From assembly GCA_031270785.1 (NCBI GenBank), contig JAISWM010000018.1:1-13076 (forward strand): DNA of 13,076 nucleotides. Reading direction: 5' to 3'. Origin of the DNA: Oscillospiraceae bacterium. GTDB lineage: Bacteria; Bacillota; Clostridia; Oscillospirales; Acutalibacteraceae. The notes beneath the pieces were generated by a model, which searched no databases, was not told the DNA's origin, and worked only from the letters and a program-made list of their open reading frames with translations. Shown one piece after another: positions 1 through 4,973 of this stretch; positions within the stretch are counted from its first letter, which is position 1, and the number at the start of each line of letters is the position of its first letter. The translations under genes were made by a program, and so were the position numbers.

Positions 1-2
1 CG

Positions 3-77
3 CACTTGAAATCTGTACAACTAAAGCCTGATAAGATTTGCGGATTCTTCGGCTCGAAAACTACTGCTTATGCCGCA
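3..77 (+). other. Possible 3' end of a coding region entering from the left edge
   Basis: One plus-strand frame is open from the window edge to a TAG at 75-77 and would encode a tail ending in GFFGSKTTAYAA. No family is recognised. The tail is followed at once by a family A palindromic repeat. It could be the end of a gene or mobile-element ORF lying to the left, or simply a chance open frame of 25 codons. Confidence is low because only the edge of the frame is visible. Confidence 0.2.
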
Positions 78-90
78 TAGTTATGCGCAA

Positions 91-176
91 GGTTTAATCG
101 GGGGATCAATATCTTTCTCCCCGCCCATGGGCGGGGGGGAAAAAGGAAAAATTTCAATTATTTTAAGACATGATCC
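91..176 (+). repeat. Family A palindromic repeat, copy A1
   Basis: It matches the family A plan: a left arm ending in ATCTTTCTCC, a GC-rich palindrome with an ATG tip (CCCGCCC/GGGCGGG type), and a right arm with ATTTCAATTATTTTAAGACATGATCC. The left arm is more diverged than in the other copies. The right arm supplies the last codons of the minus-strand remnant at 158-301. Confidence 0.75.
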
Positions 177-301
177 GATATTGTTTGTCTAAGTTCTGCC
201 GCAAGACGCTTTGGATCTTTAGCTGGGGTACTAACACCCAATATTTTAACTTCCTTGCTATTGACATACCAAATAAACCTTGCATTTTTGCACCAAGTAT
301 G
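158..301 (-). pseudogene. Unrecognised protein remnant, cut by repeat A1
   Basis: A minus-strand frame without a credible start runs from a TAA at 302-304 to a stop at 158-160, 47 codons. It reads like real protein: a W/Y-rich strand (ARFIWYV), KILGVSTPAKDP, then a basic helix (KRLAAELRQTI). The last residues (SDHVLK) come from the end of repeat A1, so the original C-terminus is probably lost. It overlaps the promoter of the plus-strand IS630-like fragment. The layout (a short strand, then a strand, then a helix) is not enough to name a family. A chance open frame cannot be excluded. Confidence 0.3.
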
Positions 302-308
302 TTATAAT
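280..308 (+). promoter_or_regulatory. Sigma-A-type promoter facing the transposase fragment
   Basis: TTGCAT at 280-285 and a perfect TATAAT at 303-308 are separated by exactly 17 bp. The ATG of the transposase fragment lies at 315, 6 bp after the -10 box, so a transcript from here would be leaderless or begin at the start codon. Transcription would continue antisense into the 3' end of tmcAL. The boxes are seen directly. Activity is inferred. Confidence 0.45.
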
Positions 309-314
309 ACGGAC

Positions 315-407
315 ATGGATAACGAACTGAAAACTAACGCGGTACGGTTGAGCCAAGAACAGCAATACGAGCTTCGCAAGAGCATAATCCGTTTGTCTAA
401 ATTAAAC
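315..407 (+). pseudogene. IS630-family transposase, N-terminal fragment
   Basis: The frame beginning with ATG at 315 encodes about 31 residues containing LSQEQQYELRKSIIRLSK. This resembles the opening of IS630/Tc1-like transposases, where an LS-EEQ-ELR-K helix precedes the helix-turn-helix. The resemblance stops at residue 31, where the frame runs into sequence antisense to the 3' end of tmcAL. No HTH and no DDE catalytic domain follow, so this is a dead stub of a full-length protein normally over 300 residues. A good -35/-10 pair sits directly upstream. The assignment rests on recall of the family's N-terminal pattern, not on an alignment. Confidence 0.5.
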
Positions 408-412
408 ATTTT

Positions 413-1624
413 TCAAGGAGTATTAACTGTGTTTTTTACCACTATTTTATATTTTTGCTCTTGCCCGCAAAGACCGGGGCTTGGAAGCATCATATTATAA
501 AGGTCGGTGCATGAACATTCTTTTGCAAATACTATTTTTGAAATATTATCTAAACTGTTTATTTGAGAGAATTTTGTTACTATTGGCAAGGATGAAGTTT
601 TTTTGGCTTTTTTGAGAATTTCCAACCCTTTTGAATTAAACCCTAACACTCTTATGTATGTAATCGGAAGATCAGCGTAATATTTTGTAATACCCAGAAA
701 AGAGTACATTATTAATCTTTTTATTCTTGCCATGGTATATCTTTTAGTTTTTATATTTTTTATTAATTGCTCTAAAGAAGAAGAGTTTTTAGAGGATTTA
801 AATATTCTACCTTCAATGCCTTCACTTACGTCGCAAAGGCTTGATATATCGCTTTTGGGCATAGTTCTTAAATTGGATAAGATGGCTCTTTCTGCCAAGT
901 TAATGTCAGCGGGTGCCCGCAAAGATTTTATTTCCTCTGATATTATTTCATATGATGATTTAGGAATGTATTTATAAAAATCTTCATTTTTGTTTTGCAT
1001 AAGATGCCTGATGTAAGAGGCTGAGGCAAAATTTTTGCATGTTTCACTGCTATCGTGGCCAGCACCCCTGCGTTTGATTGTATAAGGGGATATTTTAGAG
1101 TTTAATTTTGATAGTGATTTTAAATATTCTACAGCTAATATATTATTTGGGGGCACTAGAATTGATGAATAATTTTCCCCTAAAATTTCTTTTACAGCAA
1201 GTTCCCTCGCTTTTGCGAAAGTTATTCCGGTATAAAGATATTTTTGAATGTGTATATTAAACGCTTCTGAATTAATAGTATCAGCGATTAACTGTAAAGG
1301 CGCAACATCGCCGATTTCGCCAGCAAAACACAAATTATTTACGCACCCCAGTGCATTAGCGATATACACGCCCGCAAAAGCATACTTTTCCGCAGTGGAC
1401 ATGGACCAAATAGTCGGAATCTCTATTATTAAATCTATTCCTTCGTTTAAAGCGATTTGAGTTCTTACTTTTTTAGATATAATGGATGGTTCTGACCGCT
1501 GAGTAAAATTGCCGCTCATTATGCCTATTACATGAGTAGCAACATTTTTTTTGATATTATCTATGAAATATTTATGACCGAAATGAAACGGATTAAGCTC
1601 ACAAATAATAGCCGACACTTTCAT
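413..1624 (-). CDS. tmcAL: tRNA(Met) cytidine acetate ligase TmcAL
   Basis: This cytoplasmic enzyme activates acetate with ATP and transfers it to wobble C34 of elongator tRNA-Met, forming N4-acetylcytidine. It has the nucleotidyltransferase-like N-terminus: NPFHFGH holds the HxGH motif (residues 14-17), and SGNFTQRSEP follows near residue 37. Further on are GAGHDS and SASYIR, as in YlbM/TmcAL proteins. The length of 403 residues is close to the roughly 400-415 usual for the family. I choose ATG 1624 although the frame is open upstream to 1714. The extra 30 residues (SPFPPRGSSGGRDIINQF) are a translation of repeat A2, and family N-termini begin like MKVSAIICELNPFH. The upstream AAAGAAGAG is a modest SD. 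It is the last gene of the minus-strand cluster. Confidence 0.9.
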   Translation of the reverse strand: MKVSAIICELNPFHFGHKYFIDNIKKNVATHVIGIMSGNFTQRSEPSIISKKVRTQIALNEGIDLIIEIPTIWSMSTAEKYAFAGVYIANALGCVNNLCFAGEIGDVAPLQLIADTINSEAFNIHIQKYLYTGITFAKARELAVKEILGENYSSILVPPNNILAVEYLKSLSKLNSKISPYTIKRRGAGHDSSETCKNFASASYIRHLMQNKNEDFYKYIPKSSYEIISEEIKSLRAPADINLAERAILSNLRTMPKSDISSLCDVSEGIEGRIFKSSKNSSSLEQLIKNIKTKRYTMARIKRLIMYSFLGITKYYADLPITYIRVLGFNSKGLEILKKAKKTSSLPIVTKFSQINSLDNISKIVFAKECSCTDLYNMMLPSPGLCGQEQKYKIVVKNTVNTP

Positions 1625-1649
1625 ATATTTACTCTTCTTTTTCGGTTGT

Positions 1650-1733
1650 GGCCCAAATTGGTTAATAATATCTCTCCCCCCGCTAGAACCGCGCGGGGGG
1701 AAAGGGGATTTCAACTATTTTGATACATGACCC
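1650..1733 (+). repeat. Family A palindromic repeat, copy A2
   Basis: Left arm CCCAAATTGGTTAATAATAT, GC-rich hairpin with an altered tip (CCCCCGCTAGAACCGCGCGG), right arm TTTCAACTATTTTGATACAT then GACC. It lies between the 51-residue peptide gene and tmcAL, directly upstream of tmcAL's start. This explains the false N-terminal extension of the tmcAL frame. Confidence 0.8.
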
Positions 1734-1740
1734 GCCTTCA

Positions 1741-1792
1741 GGGGGATAGAGTGTGGTAAAAAATTAGACTCTTTTCAAGGACGTTAACTATA
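1741..1792. repeat. Family B arm fragment after the 51-residue gene
   Basis: Read on the minus strand, TTAACGTCCTTGAAAAGAGT then CTAATTTTTTACCACACTCT and a C-run parallel the end of engB (2549-2599) and the sequence after lon (4906-4965). It is an incomplete family B arm, lacking a clean central palindrome. Confidence 0.5.
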
Positions 1793-1806
1793 AATCTACC
1801 AGCAGT

Positions 1807-1962
1807 TTAAAAAAAGAGGGAGATAAAAAATGTTACAAATATTAGTATCGCCCCAAACAAAGCAAGCATTCTTATAATTTTTTTTCTTTTTTCAGCGCCG
1901 CTGTTTTTTTTGTTTTTTCCGCGAGCCGTTTTATCTGCGTCATTGACGATTAACCTCATCAT
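1807..1962 (-). CDS. 51-residue single-pass membrane peptide
   Basis: A short gene starting at a double ATG (1962 or 1959) with a strong SD, GAGAGGAG, 8-11 nt upstream. The product starts MMRLIVNDADKTARG, continues with a lysine-rich segment (KNKKNSGAEKRKK, about residues 16-28) and ends with a hydrophobic stretch, LALFGAILIFVTFFISLFF, at residues 33-51. This predicts a tail-anchored or single-pass protein with a basic cytoplasmic N-terminus. A TATAAT box lies at 1995-2000, giving a 5' leader of about 25-30 nt. Promoter, SD, basic segment and transmembrane (TM) helix agree, which argues for a real gene. I do not recognise the family. The general shape recalls short DUF4044-like membrane peptides, but that is only architecture. 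It sits between engB and tmcAL. Confidence 0.7.
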   Translation of the reverse strand: MMRLIVNDADKTARGKNKKNSGAEKRKKIIRMLALFGAILIFVTFFISLFF

Positions 1963-1994
1963 TAAATTCTCCTCTCACAGTGCGGTGGTCACAT

Positions 1995-2022
1995 ATTATA
2001 GTATAACTGATACATTTGAAAA
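1995..2022 (-). promoter_or_regulatory. Promoter of the 51-residue peptide gene
   Basis: On the minus strand TTTTCA (2017-2022) and a perfect TATAAT (1995-2000) are 16 bp apart. The predicted start of transcription is near 1988, just before the GAGAGGAG SD. The -35 box lies inside a short piece of a family B arm. Confidence 0.5.
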
Positions 2023-2044
2023 AAGTAAATTTATTTGTACGGTC
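2017..2044 (+). repeat. Family B arm fragment
   Basis: TTTGAAAAAAGTAAATTTAT followed by TTGTACGG matches the arm of B3 (10261-10290 read in reverse: GGAAAAAGTAAATTTGTTCG then TACGG). Only the arm is present. It overlaps the -35 region of the peptide gene. Confidence 0.45.
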
Positions 2045-2076
2045 TCGCCCCACAAGCTCACGGTGGTGGTTCAAAT

Positions 2077-2152
2077 TAGACCTGTCCGTAAATTTTACAG
2101 ATTGCAATCAAAATCGACGACGGCGTATAAACATACTTCCCGGGAGATTTTG
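2077..2152 (+). repeat. Solo copy of a 76-bp leader or insertion-sequence end (D1)
   Basis: Near-identical to 12968-13042. The first 52 bp (TAGACCTGTCCGTAAATTTT onward to GGCGTAT) are identical, and the last 23-24 bp differ by a few substitutions and one indel. At 12968 the element leads through an SD (AAGGAG) to an ATG. Here the SD survives as GGGAG but the ATG is gone and family A array 1 begins. The inner near-palindrome TGTCCGTAAATTTTACAGA is what one might expect near the tip of an insertion sequence. It is therefore either a solo IS end or a duplicated gene leader. Confidence 0.7.
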
Positions 2153-2540
2153 GGTAGTAGGTCAAATTAATTGATAATATCTTTCCCACCGCGAGTTGGC
2201 AGGGGGGATAAGAAGGGATTTCAACTGTTTTGAGACACGACCGGATTTTGGGTAGTGGATCAAATTAATTGATAATATCTTTCTCCCCCGCCTATGGCGG
2301 GGGGGGGATAAGAAGGGATTTCAACTGTTTTGAGACACGACCGGATTTTGGGTAGTGGGTCAAATTAATTGATAATATCTTTTCCCCCGCCCACGGCGGG
2401 GGGGTGAAAGAAGGGATTTCAACTGTTTTGAGACACGACCGGATTTTGGGTAGTAGGTCAAATTAATTGATAATATCTTTCTCCCCCGCCTATGGCGGGG
2501 GGGTGAAAGAATGAATTTCAACTATTTTGAAACATGACGC
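2146..2540 (+). repeat. Tandem array 1: four family A units of about 98-100 bp
   Basis: Units begin at 2146, 2244, 2344 and 2442 with GATTTTGGGTAGT. Each continues with GTCAAATTAATTGATAATAT, a GC-rich hairpin, and TTTCAACTGTTTTGAGACAC then GACCG. Arms and linkers are almost identical between units, but hairpin tips differ (GAGTTGGC, CTATGGC, CCACGGC, CTATGGC). The right arm of the last unit has drifted. The array fills most of the gap between the peptide gene promoter and engB, and no gene is seen in it. Confidence 0.9.
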
Positions 2541-2548
2541 CCGTTTTC

Positions 2549-2599
2549 GGGGGAGAGAGTGCGGTGAAAATTTAGGCTTTTTTCAAGGGCAACAGCTGC
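2549..2599. repeat. Family B arm overlapping the 3' end of engB
   Basis: On the minus strand CAGCTGTTGCCCTTGAAAAA then AGCCTAAATTTTC parallels the terminal arm of element B1 (TAGCTGTTTCGCTTGAAAAG then CATCTGATTTTT). It spans the last nine codons of engB, its stop and the downstream region. Confidence 0.55.
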
Positions 2600-3192
2600 A
2601 CACTGCTGCATATTATTTGGCGAAGTGTTTCTATATTTTCCCCTGTTTTAGACGACAGCACCAACACATTAATATTATTATATTTTAATTCAGAATTTAT
2701 TTTAGATAGCTTTATTTCCCGTTGAGTTTTATTAAGTTTGTCGATTTTATTTAATGATACCACGAAAGGCAATTGTGAATCAATAAGGTATTTTACCATT
2801 TGTAAATCCTCTAATGACGGAAGGTGCCGAATATCGATGATTTGCACGACTAGTGTTATATTTTTTCTATTTAAAAAGTACGATTGGACTAATTCAGACC
2901 ATCTTTTTTTTTCTGAAAACGATCTTTTAGCATAACCATATCCTGGGAGGTCCACAAGCCTGACAACGCCGGTGTTATAAAAATTTATAGTTGAAGTTTT
3001 CCCGGGTGTGTTACTTACCCTTGCAAAAGATTTTCTGTTTATAATTTTATTTATTATCGACGATTTCCCTACGTTTGACTTACCCGAAAAAACAATTTCA
3101 GGCAAATTATCAGCAGGCAATTGGAATACATCGCCTGCCGAAATTTCAAGTTTCGGATTATTAAAATTTATTTTTAAATTATTGTTGTTCAT
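2572..3192 (-). CDS. engB: Ribosome biogenesis GTPase EngB (YsxC/YihA)
   Basis: This cytoplasmic GTPase is needed for late assembly of the 50S ribosomal subunit. All G motifs are present: G1 GKSNVGKS (37-44), G2 within NTPGKTSTINF (61-71), G3 DLPGYG (81-86), G4 NKID (148-151) and G5 SSKTG (180-184). At 206 residues it has normal family length. The ATG at 3192 overlaps the TGA of the upstream secreted-protein gene (ATGA, 3189-3192), and no SD-like purine run is visible before it, so translation is probably coupled to that gene. In related cluster layouts engB follows lon directly. Here about 1.8 kb of other DNA separates them. The last residues (QLLPLKKA) lie inside a family B repeat arm, so the C-terminus may be repeat-derived. 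Confidence 0.95.
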   Translation of the reverse strand: MNNNNLKINFNNPKLEISAGDVFQLPADNLPEIVFSGKSNVGKSSIINKIINRKSFARVSNTPGKTSTINFYNTGVVRLVDLPGYGYAKRSFSEKKRWSELVQSYFLNRKNITLVVQIIDIRHLPSLEDLQMVKYLIDSQLPFVVSLNKIDKLNKTQREIKLSKINSELKYNNINVLVLSSKTGENIETLRQIICSSVQLLPLKKA

Positions 3193-3806
3193 CGTATATT
3201 TTTGGCAATATAATTGAAATCGGCGACAAACATTGTATAAATTTTCATATTGAAATTATATGTCCATCTTGTTCCAAGCCAACAAGGTTTTGGATATGAA
3301 CATTTGCCTGTCCTCACAAAATATAATAGCCGTTTTAAATAATTAACTGCATCATGCGAACTTCGCATTAATGTTCCGTAAGAACACGTTCTGAAAATTA
3401 CTTTCTGACTATAATAATTCGCTACTGTGGGGCATAGAGTTCCCCACCTCATCACGATAGAGTTATAATCACTATTTTGATTTATAAGGCAAAGAAGTTT
3501 TACTAATTTTGTGTGTTGAGGGCTATTCTCTCGAGAACAAAATAGCATCATTACTCCGCAAACATTTCTTAATGCATTTAATCTTTTTTTGGTTTTTTTA
3601 AATTTACCAACGTAGAACGGCCAAAAAGTTTCAACTAAATCATCTTCTGGATTATCACTTTCTGGTAAACCATTATATTTCTCTACATAATATTGTAACT
3701 TACCGATAACTTCGTTTGGCATATTTCCATTAAATGCAAAAACAGAATACGTTGTATTAAATATTAGGAAGGCTAGTAAAAACAAAAAAAATTTTTTAAA
3801 ATTCAT
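3189..3806 (-). CDS. Secreted cysteine-rich protein of unknown function
   Basis: The 205-residue product has a clear signal peptide: NFKKFF, then a hydrophobic core FLLAFLIF, with a likely cleavage after SVFA (residue 24). The mature part is basic and aromatic with seven cysteines, in order NVCG, LFCS, LLCL, TLCP, RTCS, GKCS and KPCW, suggesting disulfides in an extracytoplasmic protein. The start is well supported by the SD GGGAGG, 9 nt before ATG 3806. The stop overlaps the engB ATG by 4 nt. Upstream in the same orientation is a second signal-peptide gene (3956-4398), and one promoter (4661-4689) could serve both plus engB. I do not recognise a domain, and nothing identifies an enzyme. It could be a surface or host-directed factor, but that is speculation. 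Confidence 0.8.
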   Translation of the reverse strand: MNFKKFFLFLLAFLIFNTTYSVFAFNGNMPNEVIGKLQYYVEKYNGLPESDNPEDDLVETFWPFYVGKFKKTKKRLNALRNVCGVMMLFCSRENSPQHTKLVKLLCLINQNSDYNSIVMRWGTLCPTVANYYSQKVIFRTCSYGTLMRSSHDAVNYLKRLLYFVRTGKCSYPKPCWLGTRWTYNFNMKIYTMFVADFNYIAKNIR

Positions 3807-3867
3807 AAATTAATTCCTCCCATATAATCATTACATATCTCCCCGCCATAGCGGGAGATATAACGTT

Positions 3868-3960
3868 ATAGATAATGCCCTTAAAAAACGTGGTATTACT
3901 TACGTGCTCTTTCACCCAGCCAAAGGCAGGGGAAGAACCAGACACAAACCGATATTTATA
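3868..3960 (+). repeat. Family C palindromic element, copy C1
   Basis: TATAGATAATGCCC, then AAACGTGGTATTACTTACGT, then a hairpin (CACCCAGCC/GGCAGGGG), ending near TATTTATA. The AACGTG-N-TTACGTG block is shared with C4 (12882-12906), and part of it with C2. Its right end supplies the TAA stop (3956-3958) of the split secreted-protein gene. Confidence 0.6.
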
Positions 3961-4398
3961 ATCGAAATTGGCATAAAACAAAATTGGGAACTGGGTCAGG
4001 CCACGTTGCTACAACCGTTGGAGGTGCTCCTATATCTTCTCTTCCACACTTTATTACAGGCACTGATTGTCCTAGGTAATCTTTCTCAATGCAAATCCGA
4101 AACCGCCTGGGGTGGGATACGACGAAAGAATTTCCACCTAGCGTATCAACTCTAAAGTTTCCCTGTGTAACATCAATACTCGTGTACCCCCAACTACGCA
4201 TGTATTTAAGTATTACTTGATTCACTCTATTTTCAAATATAAACCCTACATCGCCCTGTGGCCCCCCTCGCAATCAACTGGGCCACAAACATGGTTAAAC
4301 ACATGCCTTCCTGCATAAACTTCATTAGAAAAGAAAGGTAACATACAAAAAACTGCTGTTCCAATGGTAATAACACGCCTTTTTAAACTGTTTATCAT
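3956..4398 (-). pseudogene. Secreted protein gene split by a -1 frameshift at a G6 tract
   Basis: ATG 4398 has a good SD (GGAGAG, 8 nt upstream) and opens a 50-codon frame with a signal peptide: KRR, core VITIGTAVFCMLPFF, likely cleavage after VYA (residue 29). That frame stops at 4246. The next frame (-1) is open from the overlap to 3956, and reading from E44 into it at 4261-4267 would give about 147 residues. The joined mature part starts GRHVFNHVCGPVDCEGG and continues PQGDVGFIFENRV, with further cysteines at RICI, VIKC and VLCQ. One extra G in the tract restores the frame. The tract GAG GGG GGC also contains a canonical -1 slippery heptamer. It could be a pseudogene, a phase-variable gene, a recoded gene or a homopolymer sequencing error. 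No family is recognised. It is the first gene of the secreted cassette inserted between lon and engB. Confidence 0.6.
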
Positions 4399-4477
4399 TA
4401 ATTTACTCTCCAATTTTCAAAATTTAAGAACCTGTATTTACAGATCGGAATACTTATAACTATTTCTCTCCAAAAAC

Positions 4478-4567
4478 GGTCATGTCTCAAAATAATTGAA
4501 AACCTTCTTTTCCCCACGCCATTGGCGGAGGGGGAAAAGATATTATCAACTAATTCGGACTACCACC
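4478..4567 (-). repeat. Family A palindromic repeat, copy A7
   Basis: Reverse-oriented copy: GGTCATGTCTCAAAATAATT, hairpin CCCCACGCC/GGCGGAGGGG with an ATT tip, then GATATTATCAACTAATTCGG. It lies in the predicted 5' leader of the secreted cassette, between the promoter at 4661-4689 and the SD at about 4405. Confidence 0.8.
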
Positions 4568-4612
4568 CAAAAAACGTCTGATTCTCATAACTTTTTCCCA
4601 CCGTCGGCGGGG
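4568..4612. repeat. Family B fragment with hairpin
   Basis: GTCTGATTCTCATAACTTTT and CCCACCGTCGGCGGGG follow the same order as half of element B1 read in reverse (CATCTGATTTTTATAACTTT and CCCAGCCGACGGCTGGG). The outer arm is missing. It joins directly to A7. Confidence 0.5.
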
Positions 4613-4660
4613 CAATGGCAATAGAGTTTATATTTTTAGAGCCTCTGAATACAGATTCTA

Positions 4661-4689
4661 ATTATATTATAATTTGAAAATAAAATCAA
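4661..4689 (-). promoter_or_regulatory. Sigma-A-type promoter of the secreted-protein cassette
   Basis: On the minus strand TTGATT (4684-4689) and TATAAT (4661-4666) are separated by exactly 17 bp in an AT-rich region. A transcript would begin near 4654 and carry a leader of about 255 nt holding B and A repeat hairpins before the SD of the first secreted gene. It could also transcribe the second secreted gene and engB. A second TATAAT overlaps at 4666-4671 but is badly spaced. Confidence 0.6.
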
Positions 4690-4719
4690 TATAAAAATAA
4701 CTGCACAAACAAGTCAATA

Positions 4720-4739
4720 CCCCCCACACATTAGGGGGG
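4720..4739. other. Short G/C hairpin
   Basis: CCCCCCACACATTAGGGGGG forms a six-pair stem with an eight-base tip. No T-run follows on either strand, so it is not a convincing intrinsic terminator. It lies between B2 and the promoter of the secreted cassette. Confidence 0.4.
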
Positions 4740-4740
4740 C

Positions 4741-4850
4741 GTTAGCTTTTAAAATTTATACTTTTTTTATGACTTTCTCCCAGCCGACGGCTGGGAGAAA
4801 GTACACGGATAAATTTACTTTTGAAGACTTTTTTAAAGCGTAACAGCTAT
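4741..4850 (+). repeat. Family B palindromic element, copy B2
   Basis: A near-complete element of about 110 bp. The left arm is TTAGCTTTTAAAATTTATAC, the central palindrome CTTTCTCCCAGCC/GGCTGGGAGAAAG is perfect, and the right arm is CACGGATAAATTTACTTTTG ending GCGTAACAGCTAT. The centre and right arm match B1 (9715-9829, opposite orientation) almost base for base. Confidence 0.8.
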
Positions 4851-4907
4851 AATTGATAATATCTTTCTCCCCGCTAGAACGCGGGGGTGAAAGAAGGAAT
4901 TTCAACC
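4850..4907 (+). repeat. Truncated family A repeat, copy A8
   Basis: AATTGATAATATCTTTCTCC, hairpin CCCCGC-TAGAAC-GCGGGG, then GAAAGAAGGAATTTCAACCC. The left GGTCAAATTA end and the right GACATGACC end are absent. It is wedged between B2 and another B arm, as if nested in a B element. Confidence 0.7.
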
Positions 4908-4965
4908 CGATGGCGGGGAAAGTGCTACGAAAGTTTAGACTTTTTAAGTTAAATCACTATATCTA
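4906..4965. repeat. Family B arm after lon
   Basis: On the minus strand, starting a few bases after the lon stop: ATATAGTGATTTAACTTAAA, AAGTCTAAACTTTCGTAGCA, then CTTTCCCCGCC. The first part matches the arm of B3 (10196-10225). It is cut at the hairpin by A8. Confidence 0.6.
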
Positions 4966-4973
4966 TAACTTAT

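Noticed and set aside
91..176. Family A hairpins as intrinsic terminators
   Set aside because: The stems are strong, but they are followed by GAAAGAAGG or GATATTAT, not a T-run, on either strand. Several copies also lie in 5' leaders.
1625..1714. Longer N-terminus for TmcAL
   Set aside because: The extra residues are encoded by repeat A2, and the family N-terminus starts at the ATG at 1624.
1910..2170. 86-codon plus-strand frame
   Set aside because: It is antisense to the well-supported 51-residue gene and its promoter, has no SD, and runs into the repeat array.
2159..2180. CtsR operator, because GGTCAAATTAATTGATAA resembles part of a GGTCAAA heptad repeat
   Set aside because: The second heptad is missing, and the sequence is simply the family A left arm present at many unrelated sites.
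2146..2540. CRISPR-like array of repeated units
   Set aside because: Units are about 98-100 bp with both the hairpin and the linker repeated. There are no unique spacers of constant length and no cas genes nearby. Arrays 2 and 3 fail for the same reason.
2554..2566. CIRCE (HrcA) half-site, from GCACTC on the minus strand
   Set aside because: There is no inverted GAGTGC partner at 9 bp, and the position is downstream of engB within a repeat arm.
3796..3981. 61-codon minus-strand frame between the secreted genes
   Set aside because: It starts with TTG without an SD, runs through repeat C1, and ends by translating the SD of the 205-residue gene (IIWEELIYEF). It could be a +1 continuation of the split gene, but the evidence is poor.
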